From Sphingobium sp. BYY-5 (lineage in GTDB: Bacteria > Pseudomonadota > Alphaproteobacteria > Sphingomonadales > Sphingomonadaceae): a DNA stretch of 64,000 nucleotides. The stretch lies in NCBI RefSeq assembly GCF_022758885.1, contig NZ_JALEBH010000002.1, forward strand, positions 744,001-808,000, in the 5' to 3' direction. The position numbers and the translations under genes were made by a program. Below are positions 36,166 to 45,721 of the stretch, piece by piece. The notes below the pieces were generated by a model. The model saw nothing but the letters and a program-made list of their open reading frames with translations, was not told the DNA's origin and did no database searches. How positions within the stretch are numbered: the stretch's first letter is position 1; every line of letters begins with the position of its first letter.

Positions 36166-36253
36166 CCATGGCTCGCCATCAAGCTCTTCTTCCTGCCGCC
36201 CTACAGCCCCGACTTCAACCCGATCGAGAAAGCATGGCGTTGGAACCTCTGAG
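36166..36253 (+). pseudogene. IS630-family transposase C-terminal fragment
   Basis: Encodes KLFFLPPYSPDFNPIEKAW followed by RWNL and stop, the DDE C-terminal signature of IS630 transposases, with no upstream coding sequence. The remainder of 35826-36445 shows only decayed sequence; a short frame at 36263-36478 (WTDLSTDRRRRLVVILGELVQRR) resembles the small protein that precedes large serine recombinases. Confidence 0.7.
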
Positions 36254-36446
36254 TCACAGGTTCATTTAGTGCCGCAGGTGGGCCATGGCGCGTTTCTGAA
36301 CCTGGCTCTTGGATTGCGAGGCATGGCGATGTCATATCGGATGAACATCCATTGGACGGATCTGTCGACGGATCGACGTCGGCGGCTTGTGGTCATTTTA
36401 GGGGAACTGGTCCAGCGACGGCTATCGCTCCTGCGGGAGGCAAGCC

Positions 36447-36580
36447 ATGACGATGGAACTCACCAGAGCGCTGCCTGAAAAGATCCTGCCGCGCCATCAA
36501 GAGTGGCAGGCCGTCGTTTACGTCCGTCAGTCGACTATGCGGCAGGTAGTAGAAAACAGACCCGCTTGCGCTGATCGAGC
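36447..36580 (+). pseudogene. Serine recombinase N-terminal fragment
   Basis: From the ATG at 36447 the frame reads LPEKILPRHQEWQAVVYVRQSTMRQVVENRPA, matching the start of large serine recombinases with the catalytic Ser in VYVRQST. Homology stops after about 40 residues, and the same open frame continues into MFS sequence, so the recombinase is a broken relic fused to other debris. Confidence 0.65.
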
Positions 36581-36589
36581 ATGTGGTCT

Positions 36590-37105
36590 CGCCTGGAGCC
36601 TCCTCGCAGGATATGCGCGACTCATGGTATCCGTGCGCCAGCAGGCCAAGGCGATGGCGATCGCCATGGTGGGAACACCCATCGCACTGTCTTTGGACGT
36701 TCCGCTCGGCACATGGTTCGGGTCTCTGATCGGCTGGCGAACAGCCTTCTGGATCATGTCCCTCCTGACGCTGATTCTGATCATCTGGATTCTGGTGAAG
36801 GCGGCTAACTATCCGGGCCAGAAAAAGGGCGAACGAATGCCTCTACTGCGGATATTTTCGACACCGGGGGTCCGGCCGGTTCTCAACATGGTTGTTGCAT
36901 AGATGCTAGCCCACAACATTCTCTACACCTATGTCGCACCATTTGTTCAACCGGCCGGGTTGGAGGATCGGGTCGACGTTGTGGTGCTGGTCTTTGGATT
37001 GGCTGCGCTCATTGGAATCTGGATTACCGGCAAGCTTGTCGATCATTTCCTTCGAGCGACCGTGCTGGCAAGCCTTGCGGCTTTCGCGATCGCATCGACA
37101 TCACC
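36590..37105 (+). pseudogene. MFS transporter fragment with internal stop
   Basis: An internal part of a DHA1-type MFS protein: WSLLAGYARLMVSVRQQAKAMAIAMVGTPIALS, then PLGTWFGSLIGWRTAFWIMSLLTLI. An in-frame TAG at 36900-36902 breaks it, and the frame resumes with NILYTYVAPFVQPAGL and LVFGLAALIGIWITGKLVDHFLRATVLASLAAFAI. Both ends are missing: the 5' end is joined to a recombinase fragment and the 3' end meets the convergent sugar dehydrogenase gene. Confidence 0.8.
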
Positions 37106-37114
37106 GAAGGTCAT

Positions 37115-38803
37115 CTATCCTCCGTCTGCCAGCGACACGATATAAGCCGCGATGGCATCTGCCTGATCGTTCGTCAGCGATGCACCACCGCTTGGCGGCA
37201 TTGGCGCAGGGAACCGTTTGGGCCGGGCCACTCCTTTGATGACGGTTGCGCGAATGTCGAATATGCTACCATTGCCCCACAGCCATTCCCGATCGGCAAG
37301 GTTTGGGCCTACGGGCGTTCCTTCACCTGCCGGGCCATGGCATCCGGCACAGGGCGCGCCGGCAATCTCCCCCTCATAAAGGCGTCGACCAAGCGCAATC
37401 TTTGCAGAGTCAGCGGTCTTTACCTGCTCGGTTTTCTTACCATCGCTCGCTGGCAGCCGTCCACCCTCTGCCGCCCTGGCCGCGATCAGGGCCGCAGCCT
37501 TGTCGCCCCGATAACGGATGCGCCAGATACGTCCCTGCTTGTCGTCCGAGACATAGAGCGATCCATCCGGGCCGATCGCCAGGCCGGTCGGCCGATAATC
37601 TGCCTTGCCGCTGGCGCGTTCCGGTCCCGCAAAACCGTCCGCAAACAGGATGGAGTTGCCTGATGCGTGGCCATCCTTCATCGGCTGGAACATGATGTTG
37701 AAGCCCTGTTGCGGTCCCGGAGCGCGGTTCCAGGAACCATGGAAGGCGATAAAGGCGCCGTCACGATAAGCCGTAGGGAAAAGCGTCCCGGTATAGAATG
37801 CGATGGCGTTGGGCGCCCAATGGGCGGGAAAAGAGGCTACCGGCCCGCGTCGCCCGGCGCAAGGACCGATCGCCGTTCCGCCATCGCCGCCATATTCGGG
37901 GGCAAGCACCAAGCGCCTGGCATTGGGGTCGAAATAGCATTCCGGCCATCCATAGTCGGCGCCCGCGATAACTTCGATCAGTTCTTCCGCCGGCAGTTCC
38001 TGCCCTTGGGTGGCCGAATAGAGATGGCTCCAATTTTCATGCAGTTGATCGCGCCCATGCTGGGTCACGAACAAGCGGCCCCTGCCATCGACCGCGAGGC
38101 CGACGGCGTTGCGAATGCCCGATGCAAAGCGCGCGGCGGGGGCTAAGGGCTGTCCCGTTCCGGCCGCAGCGAAGCGCCATATGCCCGCGCGCAGAGCCTT
38201 TTCGGCGCAGGGCGTCTGGCCCGGCGATCCGCTCTGTCGATTGTCGACCTGACAGGCATTGGTGGCGCTGCCGCTGTTGACGAACAGGCTACCATCGGCG
38301 CGCAGGGCGATGCTGTGGCTGTCATGATCACCATCGGTGGGCAATTCGATGACCACCCGTTCGGCTGCACCCATGGGCCGGTGGGTGGCGCCATCCAGTC
38401 GATAGCGCAGGATATGATCGCCATCCTCCATAAACAGCCTGTCGCGATCTATGGCGATACCGGTACCGCCGGTCTGGCCAGGGAAAGGACGCTCCACATG
38501 CTCGGCGCGGCCGTCGCCATCCCGGTCCTGCAGCAGGATCAAGCCGGATGCGATATGACCATCCTCCCGGTCGGGCGCGCTATTAGCATACACGGTGCCG
38601 TCCTGCCCCACCGCCAGATGGCGGATATGACCCAGTCTGTCCGCGAAAATCTCGGCGCAAAAGCCCGGCGGCAGCGTCAATCCACTGGAGGGGCCGGCGC
38701 AGCCGGCATCGGCCTGGCCGCTTGGCGCCGAATGGCCGGAGCAGCCAGCAGCGAAGGCGAGCACGCACAGGGCGCCGGCGGAAAAAAGGCTTTTGAGCGT
38801 CAT
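37115..38803 (-). CDS. PQQ-type sorbosone/glucose dehydrogenase with fused cytochrome c domain
   Basis: 562 aa lipoprotein: signal LCVLAFAAGC with lipobox Cys at about 21. Residues about 40-440 form a six-bladed soluble-GDH/sorbosone-dehydrogenase propeller (PPGFCAEIFADRLGHIRHLAV, ASGIRNAVGLAVDGRGRLFVTQHGRDQL, PTGLAIGPDGSLYVSDDKQGRIWRIRY). A C-terminal class I cytochrome c domain has the haem motif CAGCH and a later axial Met in APMPPSGGASL. It would oxidise a sugar in the periplasm and pass electrons to the haem. A GTATGAGAAA repeat lies 70 bp upstream, shared with the TBDT promoter across the GntR gene. Confidence 0.88.
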   Translation of the reverse strand: MTLKSLFSAGALCVLAFAAGCSGHSAPSGQADAGCAGPSSGLTLPPGFCAEIFADRLGHIRHLAVGQDGTVYANSAPDREDGHIASGLILLQDRDGDGRAEHVERPFPGQTGGTGIAIDRDRLFMEDGDHILRYRLDGATHRPMGAAERVVIELPTDGDHDSHSIALRADGSLFVNSGSATNACQVDNRQSGSPGQTPCAEKALRAGIWRFAAAGTGQPLAPAARFASGIRNAVGLAVDGRGRLFVTQHGRDQLHENWSHLYSATQGQELPAEELIEVIAGADYGWPECYFDPNARRLVLAPEYGGDGGTAIGPCAGRRGPVASFPAHWAPNAIAFYTGTLFPTAYRDGAFIAFHGSWNRAPGPQQGFNIMFQPMKDGHASGNSILFADGFAGPERASGKADYRPTGLAIGPDGSLYVSDDKQGRIWRIRYRGDKAAALIAARAAEGGRLPASDGKKTEQVKTADSAKIALGRRLYEGEIAGAPCAGCHGPAGEGTPVGPNLADREWLWGNGSIFDIRATVIKGVARPKRFPAPMPPSGGASLTNDQADAIAAYIVSLADGG

Positions 38804-38866
38804 GCAAATCCCATTCCGCTAAAGCAGGGGCGATGGCGGGTTTGCCGCCGGGTTGCTGATGGCTCT

Positions 38867-38884
38867 AATCTAGTATGAGAAATA
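38867..38884. promoter_or_regulatory. Candidate GntR site, copy 1 (sugar dehydrogenase promoter)
   Basis: Contains ATCTAGTATGAGAAATA, 17 bases identical to the copy at 39768-39784. It lies 64 bp before the dehydrogenase start and just beyond the end of the GntR gene. Confidence 0.6.
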
Positions 38885-38896
38885 GATCAACGCTGC

Positions 38897-39625
38897 TTAT
38901 AACATGCCGGCATCGGTCAACGCATTGCGGATCAATGCCAGCATCTTCAACCGGGCTTCCTCGCCTTCGCCGCGCATGATCGCGTCGAATACGGCGTCAT
39001 GATCGGGCATGGGGTCGCGCGATTCCTTGCGCTCATCGCGCGCAAATCGAGTGGTCCAGGCGACTACTGCCGTGACCGACGTGGCCAGCGTGATGAGCGA
39101 TTCGTTGCGTGTGGCGTGCAGGATAAGACGATGGAAACTCTGATCCGCGGCGCGCCCCTCCGGCGTTTGCAGGCCGAAACGGCGCATTTCCTCCAGGGCA
39201 TGGCCCATGCGGGAAATATCCTGCCCGTCGCGACGCAAGGCCGCGAACTCCGCGGCCGCCGGCTCCACCACGATGCGCAGTTCGAAGATGTCGCGCAGGA
39301 ATTCCGACGTCGGCCCCGCCTCGAACATCCAGGCGAGTACGTCCAGATCCAGCATATTCCACCGCAGCCTGTCGTTGATGCGGGTGCCGCTCTTGGTCCG
39401 GCTATAGACCAGCCCCTTGGCGGACAGGACACGGACGGCCTCGCGATAGGCGGTGCGCGACACGCCCTGTTCGGCGCTGTAGCGCTCCTCGCCCGGCAAT
39501 ATGTCGCCCGGCTGATAGCGGCCGCCGACGATCGCTATGCCCAGATCATGGGCGATCCGGTCATGCACAGCGCGCTGTGCCGGGCTGGAAGGACGGTAAA
39601 GCGGGTGATCGTCTGCTTGCATCAT
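38897..39625 (-). CDS. GntR-family regulator, FadR/UxuR type
   Basis: 242 aa. N-terminal winged HTH (GRYQPGDILPGEERYSAEQGVSRTAYREAVRVLSAKGLVYSRTKSGTRI, residues about 35-82) and an all-helical FCD effector domain with the metal/ligand-binding pattern ELRIVVEPAAAEFAA, DQSFHRLILHATRN and PDHDAVFDAIM. FCD regulators typically answer to sugar acids such as glucuronate or galactonate. It sits between the sugar dehydrogenase and the divergent TBDT; the repeated GTATGAGAAA sequence on both sides is its likely binding site. Confidence 0.9.
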   Translation of the reverse strand: MMQADDHPLYRPSSPAQRAVHDRIAHDLGIAIVGGRYQPGDILPGEERYSAEQGVSRTAYREAVRVLSAKGLVYSRTKSGTRINDRLRWNMLDLDVLAWMFEAGPTSEFLRDIFELRIVVEPAAAEFAALRRDGQDISRMGHALEEMRRFGLQTPEGRAADQSFHRLILHATRNESLITLATSVTAVVAWTTRFARDERKESRDPMPDHDAVFDAIMRGEGEEARLKMLALIRNALTDAGML

Positions 39626-39687
39626 GCGCCTTCGTCCGCCCTGCCGCCTCGGTCGTCAAGCCTGATCCCGCCAAATTACGACAATTG

Positions 39688-39697
39688 GTATGAGAAA
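39688..39697. promoter_or_regulatory. Candidate GntR site, copy 3 (partial)
   Basis: GTATGAGAAA, the 10-base core shared by the two longer copies, set in ATTGGTATGAGAAAAAT, about 60 bp upstream of the GntR start and 113 bp before the TBDT start. It may serve autoregulation. Confidence 0.45.
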
Positions 39698-39767
39698 AAT
39701 TGGCGATATGGCACTCAATCTCATTTCTCCGTCAAATTATGGCTTGAATCGGTTTAGAACACGCGCC

Positions 39768-39784
39768 ATCTAGTATGAGAAATA
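39768..39784. promoter_or_regulatory. Candidate GntR site, copy 2 (TBDT promoter)
   Basis: ATCTAGTATGAGAAATA lies 25 bp before the TBDT start, overlapping where RNA polymerase would leave the promoter. It is identical over 17 bases to the sequence before the sugar dehydrogenase gene. Confidence 0.6.
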
Positions 39785-39809
39785 AAAATGACTCGGAGGG
39801 GATATCATA

Positions 39810-42494
39810 ATGATAAACGGAATAAGGCTGTCCATATCGCTGTTCGCGCTGTTGGTGGCGCAATCGGCCTTGGCACAGCCTGGCGAAGACAAGGGAGCCA
39901 AGGAGGTGGGCGATGGCGACATCATCGTCACCGGTATGCGCGCCAGCCTGTCGTCGGCGCAGAATATCAAGCGCAATGCCCAACAACTGGTCGACTCGGT
40001 CGTGGCCGAGGATATCGGCAAGCTGCCCGACAATAATGTAGTGGAGGCGCTTCAGCGAGTGCCGGGCATCCAGGTGTCGCCTCGCGCGCGTGGCGAATCC
40101 GCCACCGTGCTGATCCGCGGCCTTCCTGACGTGGTGACACTGATCAACGGCCGCAACATCTTCAGCACCACCGGCCGCTCGCTCTCACTGGCGGATGTCC
40201 CTGCGGACCTCGTCGCGGGCGTGGACGTCTACAAGTCGCGCTCCGCCGATCAGTTGGAGGGCGGCATCGCTGGACTCATTAACGTTCGCACTCGGCGGCC
40301 CTTCGACTTCAAGGGCTTCGAATTCGCGCTGGCGGGCCGCGAAGTCTATAGCGAGCAGCCCGACACGATCGATCCCTATGCCAGCGCGCTGATCAGCAAC
40401 CGCTGGTCGACCAGCCTCGGCGAAATCGGCGCCTTGATCAGCCTCTCCTACCACAAGACCCGCTATCGCGACGAAACCATCTATAGCGGCGGCTATTTCG
40501 GCTATAATCTCGACAATAGTCGCGCGCCCTACACGCCAGGCGTCCCGCTCGACCCGCGCGGCACCAACCCGACCGATCCCAAGGTTTTCCGCACCGACGT
40601 GATCGGCGCCTTCGACCGGATCGGCACCCGCACCCGGCCTGCGGTCAATGCCACGCTGCAATGGGCGCCGGACGACCGGCTGACCATCCACGCCGACGGC
40701 CTCTTCTATGGCTATCGCGAACGCGGCAACAGCAATCAGAATTTCACGTCGATGAACGGCGCTCTGCTGTCGCCGCTGGTCTTTGTAGACAATACCAAGC
40801 TGGTCCAGTCGCTCAGCATCGCCAATGGCCGCGTCGCCAATTTCGGCGGCGGCTACCAGAATAAGGCGGACCGCTGGCAAGGCGCGTTGGGCACCGACTG
40901 GACCAGCGGGGATTGGAAGGCATCGACGGAATTCTCCTACACCCGGTCGAAGGCCACCGATGTCGGCAATAATCTGGATGTGGATTTCATCGCGTCGCGC
41001 ACCGACGCGGTGTTCAACGACGGATCGGGCGCGCCCCATTTCACCCTGCCCAACGACGATATGGCCGTTCCGTCGCGCTATTATCTGTCGCGCCTGTCCA
41101 CCACCCGCACCGTCGGTGACGGCAAGGAGCTGGCCTGGCGCGGCGACCTGTCCTACCGCTCGCCCTTCCTCATCTTCTCAGGCCTCGACGCAGGCGTCCG
41201 CCTCAGCAAGCGCGATGCCAAGTCGGACAGCTTTACCCAGACCATGAACTGTTCGGCCACCGGCGCGGTTCAGTGCTACAACATCAAGGCAGCGAGCCTG
41301 CCCGGCCTCATGACGGTAACGCCGGGCGACTTCTACAGCGGGACGCGCCAGTATGTGCGCCAATGGGCGACGCCCACCACCGATTATCTGCTGAACAATA
41401 TCGGAACCTTGCGCCAATTGTTCGGCCTCGCTTCCGGTGATCCGGCCTTTCAGGACACCCAGCATTTCGACATCGAAGAGAAGAATTACGCAGGCTATGG
41501 CCAGGCCAATGTCGAGGTCGGCCGACTGGACGGCCAGATCGGCGTGCGCGTCATCCGTACCGACATCACCTCCAACGCCTTCCTGGTCCTGCGCGGTGCG
41601 ACATCGCCTGTTACCATCCGCAACAAGAGCACCGACATCCTCCCCAGCCTGGCGCTGCGCTACAAGCTTAAGGACAATCTCTTCCTGCGCTTCGCTGCCA
41701 GCAAGACGATTACCCGGCCCAGCTTCGCCCAGCTCAATCCGGCGCTCACCCTGACTCCGCCCGTGCCGGGGCAGCAGCCCTTCGGACGCGGCTCCAGCGG
41801 CAATGCCGACCTTAAACCCGTCCGGTCGGACAATTACGACCTGTCGCTCGAATGGTATATCGACCGCTCCAGCTCGATCACCGCGACGCTCTTCCGCCGC
41901 GACGTCACCGGCTTCATCCAGTCGGTGACCAGCAATTTCGATATCGACTATCTAGGCGCGGACAATGGCGTCTATCAGATCACCCGGCCGGAAAATTCCG
42001 GCTCGGGCAAGCTGCAAGGGATCGAGGGCGGCTTCACCTTCTTCCCCAAAGGACTGCCAACCTGGCTGGACGGTATCGGCATCAGCGCCAACGGCACCTA
42101 TATCGATGGCAAGAACAGGGCGCTCTCGCCCCTGCCCGGCGTCACCGGCTATATGAACATCCCGTTCCAGAACGTGTCCAAATATTCCGCCACCGGCACC
42201 TTCATCTATGAAAAAGGCGGCTTCTCCGCCCGTGCCTCCTATGTCTGGCGCGACACCTATAATGCCGGGCTGCACTTCACCGGTGTCAATCCCAACTTCA
42301 TCACCAACGGTCAGATCAGCAATCTCGACCTGTCCTTCTCCTATGAGATCAATCCTAACTTCACCATCGTCGCCGACGCGACCAACATACTCAAGAATCT
42401 CTACCAGACATCGTTCAACGACCCCGACCTCTACCCGCGCGATACCGTTCTCTACACGCGCACCTTCGCCGTCGGGTTCCGGGCGAAGATCTAA
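39810..42494 (+). CDS. TonB-dependent receptor, carbohydrate type
   Basis: 894 aa with a GGAGGGG ribosome site. Signal peptide residues 1-22 or so (IRLSISLFALLVAQSALA). TonB box and plug start: DIIVTGMRASLSSAQNIKRNAQQLVDSVVAEDIGKLPDNNVVEALQRVPGIQVS, the hallmark of the sugar TBDTs of this group; the C-terminus is TFAVGFRAKI. It is followed after 24 bp by the GH39 gene. With GntR, the sugar-acid dehydratase and the hexuronate-type MFS remnant it belongs to a glycan or uronate uptake module. Confidence 0.92.
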   Translation: MINGIRLSISLFALLVAQSALAQPGEDKGAKEVGDGDIIVTGMRASLSSAQNIKRNAQQLVDSVVAEDIGKLPDNNVVEALQRVPGIQVSPRARGESATVLIRGLPDVVTLINGRNIFSTTGRSLSLADVPADLVAGVDVYKSRSADQLEGGIAGLINVRTRRPFDFKGFEFALAGREVYSEQPDTIDPYASALISNRWSTSLGEIGALISLSYHKTRYRDETIYSGGYFGYNLDNSRAPYTPGVPLDPRGTNPTDPKVFRTDVIGAFDRIGTRTRPAVNATLQWAPDDRLTIHADGLFYGYRERGNSNQNFTSMNGALLSPLVFVDNTKLVQSLSIANGRVANFGGGYQNKADRWQGALGTDWTSGDWKASTEFSYTRSKATDVGNNLDVDFIASRTDAVFNDGSGAPHFTLPNDDMAVPSRYYLSRLSTTRTVGDGKELAWRGDLSYRSPFLIFSGLDAGVRLSKRDAKSDSFTQTMNCSATGAVQCYNIKAASLPGLMTVTPGDFYSGTRQYVRQWATPTTDYLLNNIGTLRQLFGLASGDPAFQDTQHFDIEEKNYAGYGQANVEVGRLDGQIGVRVIRTDITSNAFLVLRGATSPVTIRNKSTDILPSLALRYKLKDNLFLRFAASKTITRPSFAQLNPALTLTPPVPGQQPFGRGSSGNADLKPVRSDNYDLSLEWYIDRSSSITATLFRRDVTGFIQSVTSNFDIDYLGADNGVYQITRPENSGSGKLQGIEGGFTFFPKGLPTWLDGIGISANGTYIDGKNRALSPLPGVTGYMNIPFQNVSKYSATGTFIYEKGGFSARASYVWRDTYNAGLHFTGVNPNFITNGQISNLDLSFSYEINPNFTIVADATNILKNLYQTSFNDPDLYPRDTVLYTRTFAVGFRAKI

Positions 42495-42518
42495 ATGTTC
42501 CTATCGAGAGGATGCCAT

Positions 42519-44198
42519 ATGATGATTCCCAGGGTGATCGCTTCGCTGTCCGTGCTGATGGCGCTGCCTCACGCGGCCCAGGCGCAGGAAGTGAGACAGG
42601 TCGCGATCAGCGTGGACGCGGGCAAGTCGGCCGGCAAGCTGCCGCCGGTCTGGCGCTTCTTCGGCGCGGACGAACCCAATTATGCGACCATGAAGGACGG
42701 TCGCAAATTGCTCGTCGAACTGGGCGAATTGAAGAAGGGTCAGGTCTATTTCCGCGCGCATAATCTGCTCAGCAGCGGGGACGGCACCGCCGCCTTCAAA
42801 TGGGGTAGCACCAACGCCTATACCGAAACCCGGGACGGCAAACCCGTCTATAACTGGGCCATCGTCGACGGCATCATCGACGCCTATCTGGCAGAGGGCA
42901 TCCGCCCCTATCTCCAGATCGGCTTCACCCCCGAAGCGATGGCGAACGCCCCGACGGGCACTCCCTACCGCCATAGCTGGCGTCCCGGCTTCGCCTATAA
43001 CCTGATCGCCACAGGCTGGACCTATCCGCCCAAGGATTATGAGAAATGGGCGGAACTGATCCATCAATGGACGCTCCACAATATCGAACGCTATGGCCGA
43101 GCCGAGGTCGAGAAATGGTATTTCGAGGTCTGGAACGAGCCGAACTCGCCCTTCTATTGGAGCGCAAGTCCCGAAGAATTCTACAAGCTGCACGATTATG
43201 CCATCGCTGCGGTGCGCGAGGCGCTGCCCACCGCGCGTGTCGGTGGTCCCGATGTCGCCGGCCCCGGTGGCACCTTCATGGATGGCTTCCTGAAACATGT
43301 GTCGTCAGGCAAAAACTATGTGACAGGCCAGACCGGAACGCCGACCGACTTCCTGTCCTTTCACGCCAAGGGCAAGCCGATCTTCATCGATGGCCATGTC
43401 CGTATGGGCATCGCCACCCATCTGCGTGAAACCGATGGCGGCTTTACGAAGATACTGTCGATCCCCTCGCTCGCCAGCAAGCCGATCGTCATCGGCGAAA
43501 GCGATCCCGAAGGCTGCGCCGCCTGTCCAGGACCGGCCAACGCCTATCGCAACGGCACCATGTATTCCAGCTACACCGCCGCCAGCTTCGCGCGCATCTG
43601 GGAACTGGCCGAAAAGCGAAAGGTCAATCTGGAAGGGGTTGTATCCTGGTCCTTCGAGTTCGAGGATCAGCCTTGGTTCGCGGGCTATCGCCAGCTCTCG
43701 ACCAACGGCGTCGACCTGCCAGTGCTGAACGTCTTCCGCCTGTTCGCGCAACTGGGCGAAACGAAGCTGGCCACCAACAACAACGCACAGGTGCCGCTGG
43801 ACAGGCTGATGAAGAATGGCGTGCAGGGGGATGCCGACATCGGCTCCATCGCCACCCGCACCGCCGACGGCAAGATCGCGTTGCTCATCTGGCACTATCA
43901 TGACGACGATGTCGCCGGGCCGGACGCCCAGATCAGGCTCAGCCTGAACGGGATCAGGGGCAAGCCCGTGCAGGCAACGCTGTGGCGCGTCGATGGCGAT
44001 CATGCCAACGCCTTTAGCGCCTGGAAAAAGATGGGATCGCCCCAGTCGCCCAATCAGGACCAGTATAAGCAACTGGAGGCCGCATCAGTCATGCAGGCGG
44101 AAACGCTGCCTGTCGCGAAAGGCCAGCGCGATGCCGTCAGCATTGACCTGCGCGTGCCGCGTCAGGGCGTCGCCCTGATCGTCCTCGACGGCCAGTAA
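42519..44198 (+). CDS. Exported GH39-family glycoside hydrolase
   Basis: 559 aa from the ATG at 42519 (GAGAGGA about 7 bases upstream). Signal peptide 1-22 or so (VIASLSVLMALPHAAQA). GH39 features: GADEPNYATMKDGRKLL near the start, FEVWNEPNSPFYW around 205-215 with the acid/base Glu, and PIVIGESDPEGCAAC near 325-340 with the nucleophile Glu; a C-terminal beta-sandwich follows. The family contains beta-xylosidases, alpha-L-iduronidases and related enzymes, so the exact linkage is open. The neighbouring sugar-acid genes suggest an acidic or deoxy-sugar glycan. It directly follows the TBDT gene. Confidence 0.85.
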   Translation: MMIPRVIASLSVLMALPHAAQAQEVRQVAISVDAGKSAGKLPPVWRFFGADEPNYATMKDGRKLLVELGELKKGQVYFRAHNLLSSGDGTAAFKWGSTNAYTETRDGKPVYNWAIVDGIIDAYLAEGIRPYLQIGFTPEAMANAPTGTPYRHSWRPGFAYNLIATGWTYPPKDYEKWAELIHQWTLHNIERYGRAEVEKWYFEVWNEPNSPFYWSASPEEFYKLHDYAIAAVREALPTARVGGPDVAGPGGTFMDGFLKHVSSGKNYVTGQTGTPTDFLSFHAKGKPIFIDGHVRMGIATHLRETDGGFTKILSIPSLASKPIVIGESDPEGCAACPGPANAYRNGTMYSSYTAASFARIWELAEKRKVNLEGVVSWSFEFEDQPWFAGYRQLSTNGVDLPVLNVFRLFAQLGETKLATNNNAQVPLDRLMKNGVQGDADIGSIATRTADGKIALLIWHYHDDDVAGPDAQIRLSLNGIRGKPVQATLWRVDGDHANAFSAWKKMGSPQSPNQDQYKQLEAASVMQAETLPVAKGQRDAVSIDLRVPRQGVALIVLDGQ

Positions 44199-44492
44199 GG
44201 GCAAAAGGTGGAGGCCATGACACAGGCGCGGGCGACGGCTCTCCGGGGACGCTGGGCGATTGCGGTGATGATTACCGTCGCCATCGCCATCAGCTATCTC
44301 GATCGCCAGACCCTGCCCTGGGCGATCAAATATATCGAGGCTGATATCCCGATCGGCAACCAGACCAAGGCCTTCCTCGATTCCGCCTTCCTCGCCACCT
44401 ACGGCCTCATGTATCTGGGTGGCGGCTGGCTGCTCGATCGGATCGGCACGCGGTGAAGCGTCCCGGGTTTTCTGGAGGCTGTGCAGTTTGAC

Positions 44493-45401
44493 TCAGGCAG
44501 CCATATCGAGGGTCTCAATGGCCGCATAGTAGTTAGCTTCGGCCTCGGCGGGTGGGATGTAGCCGAGCGGGCCGAAAAGGCGATGGTTGTTGTACCAGTC
44601 GACCCAGCTCAGCGTCGCCATTTCCACCGCCGATGCGCTTGGCCAGGACCGCTGGCGCCAGATGACCTCGGCCTTGTAAAGGCCATTGATCGTCTCGGCC
44701 AAAGCATTGTCGTAACTGTCGCCGACGCTGCCGACCGAGGGCACGAGGTTGGCCTCCGCCAGGCGCTGGGTGTAGTTCATGGCGAGGTATTGCACGCCCC
44801 TGTCGCTGTGGTGGATCAAGCCGTCATCCGGGCCGGGTCTGCGCGCATGGATCGCCTGCTCAAGGGCATCCAGAACGAACCCGGCCGTGGCTGAAGTACT
44901 GACCTTCCAGCCCACGATGCGCCGCGCATAGGCATCGATCACGAAGGCCACGTAAACGAACCCTGCCCAGGTGTGGACATAGGTGAAATCGACTACCCAC
45001 AGGGCGTTCGGCCGGTCCACACGAAACTCCCGGTTCACCTTGTCGAGCGGGCATGGCGCCTTGGGATTGCTGACGGTCGTGGTCGTCTTCTTCCCTCGAC
45101 GAATACCGGCCAGCCGCATGCTACGCATCAGTCGCTCGACCGTGCACTTGGCGACATCAAGGCCCTCGCGCCGCAACTGATGCCAGACCTTGCGCGAGCC
45201 GTAGAGTCCGAAGCTGGCCTCGTGAACGCGCCGGATCTGCTCGCACATGTCGTCATCCCGGCGCGCACGGGCGGAACGCTTCGCCGGATCGGCAAGACGG
45301 GCCGCGTGTTCGTGATAGGAGGACGGGGCGATCGCCAGTTCGCGGCAGATCGGCTCGATACCCAGGTCCTCGCGATGGACGTCGATGAACGACATCATCA
45401 T
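44493..45401 (-). CDS. IS3-family transposase OrfB
   Basis: 302 aa with HTH_21 and integrase core. Catalytic DDE residues are visible in [18 protein letters not shown] and [15 protein letters not shown]. The start overlaps the end of orfA by four bases, allowing coupled or frameshifted OrfAB production as usual for IS3. Length and motifs are complete, so it is probably active. Confidence 0.95.
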   Translation of the reverse strand: MMMSFIDVHREDLGIEPICRELAIAPSSYHEHAARLADPAKRSARARRDDDMCEQIRRVHEASFGLYGSRKVWHQLRREGLDVAKCTVERLMRSMRLAGIRRGKKTTTTVSNPKAPCPLDKVNREFRVDRPNALWVVDFTYVHTWAGFVYVAFVIDAYARRIVGWKVSTSATAGFVLDALEQAIHARRPGPDDGLIHHSDRGVQYLAMNYTQRLAEANLVPSVGSVGDSYDNALAETINGLYKAEVIWRQRSWPSASAVEMATLSWVDWYNNHRLFGPLGYIPPAEAEANYYAAIETLDMAA

Positions 45402-45721
45402 CTCTCGCGGCGGTCGAGCTCCGCCATCGCAAAATATGCCGACGCCTTGCGAAGGATCTCGTTGGCTCGACGGAGCTCCTTGACCTCGCGCTCCAGCAGC
45501 TTGAGCCGGGCCTTATCATCAACACCCTGCGCCGCTGGTGCCGCCCGTCGGCCTGCCTCCGTGCGGCACCAGCGGCGCAGCGTCTCGGCCGTGCAGCCGA
45601 TCTTCGAGGCAATCGAACTCATCGCCTCCCATTCCGAGCCGTAATCCGCACGGTGCTCGCCAACCATTCGCACCGCTCGATCACGGACCTCAGGCGAAAA
45701 TCTGTTTCCCATCTTGCTCAT
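45398..45721 (-). CDS. IS3-family transposase OrfA
   Basis: 107 aa with the N-terminal HTH ([13 protein letters not shown], then [16 protein letters not shown]) and C-terminal leucine-zipper coiled coil ([28 protein letters not shown]). It binds the IS ends and multimerises with OrfB. Confidence 0.95.
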   Translation of the reverse strand: MSKMGNRFSPEVRDRAVRMVGEHRADYGSEWEAMSSIASKIGCTAETLRRWCRTEAGRRAAPAAQGVDDKARLKLLEREVKELRRANEILRKASAYFAMAELDRRER

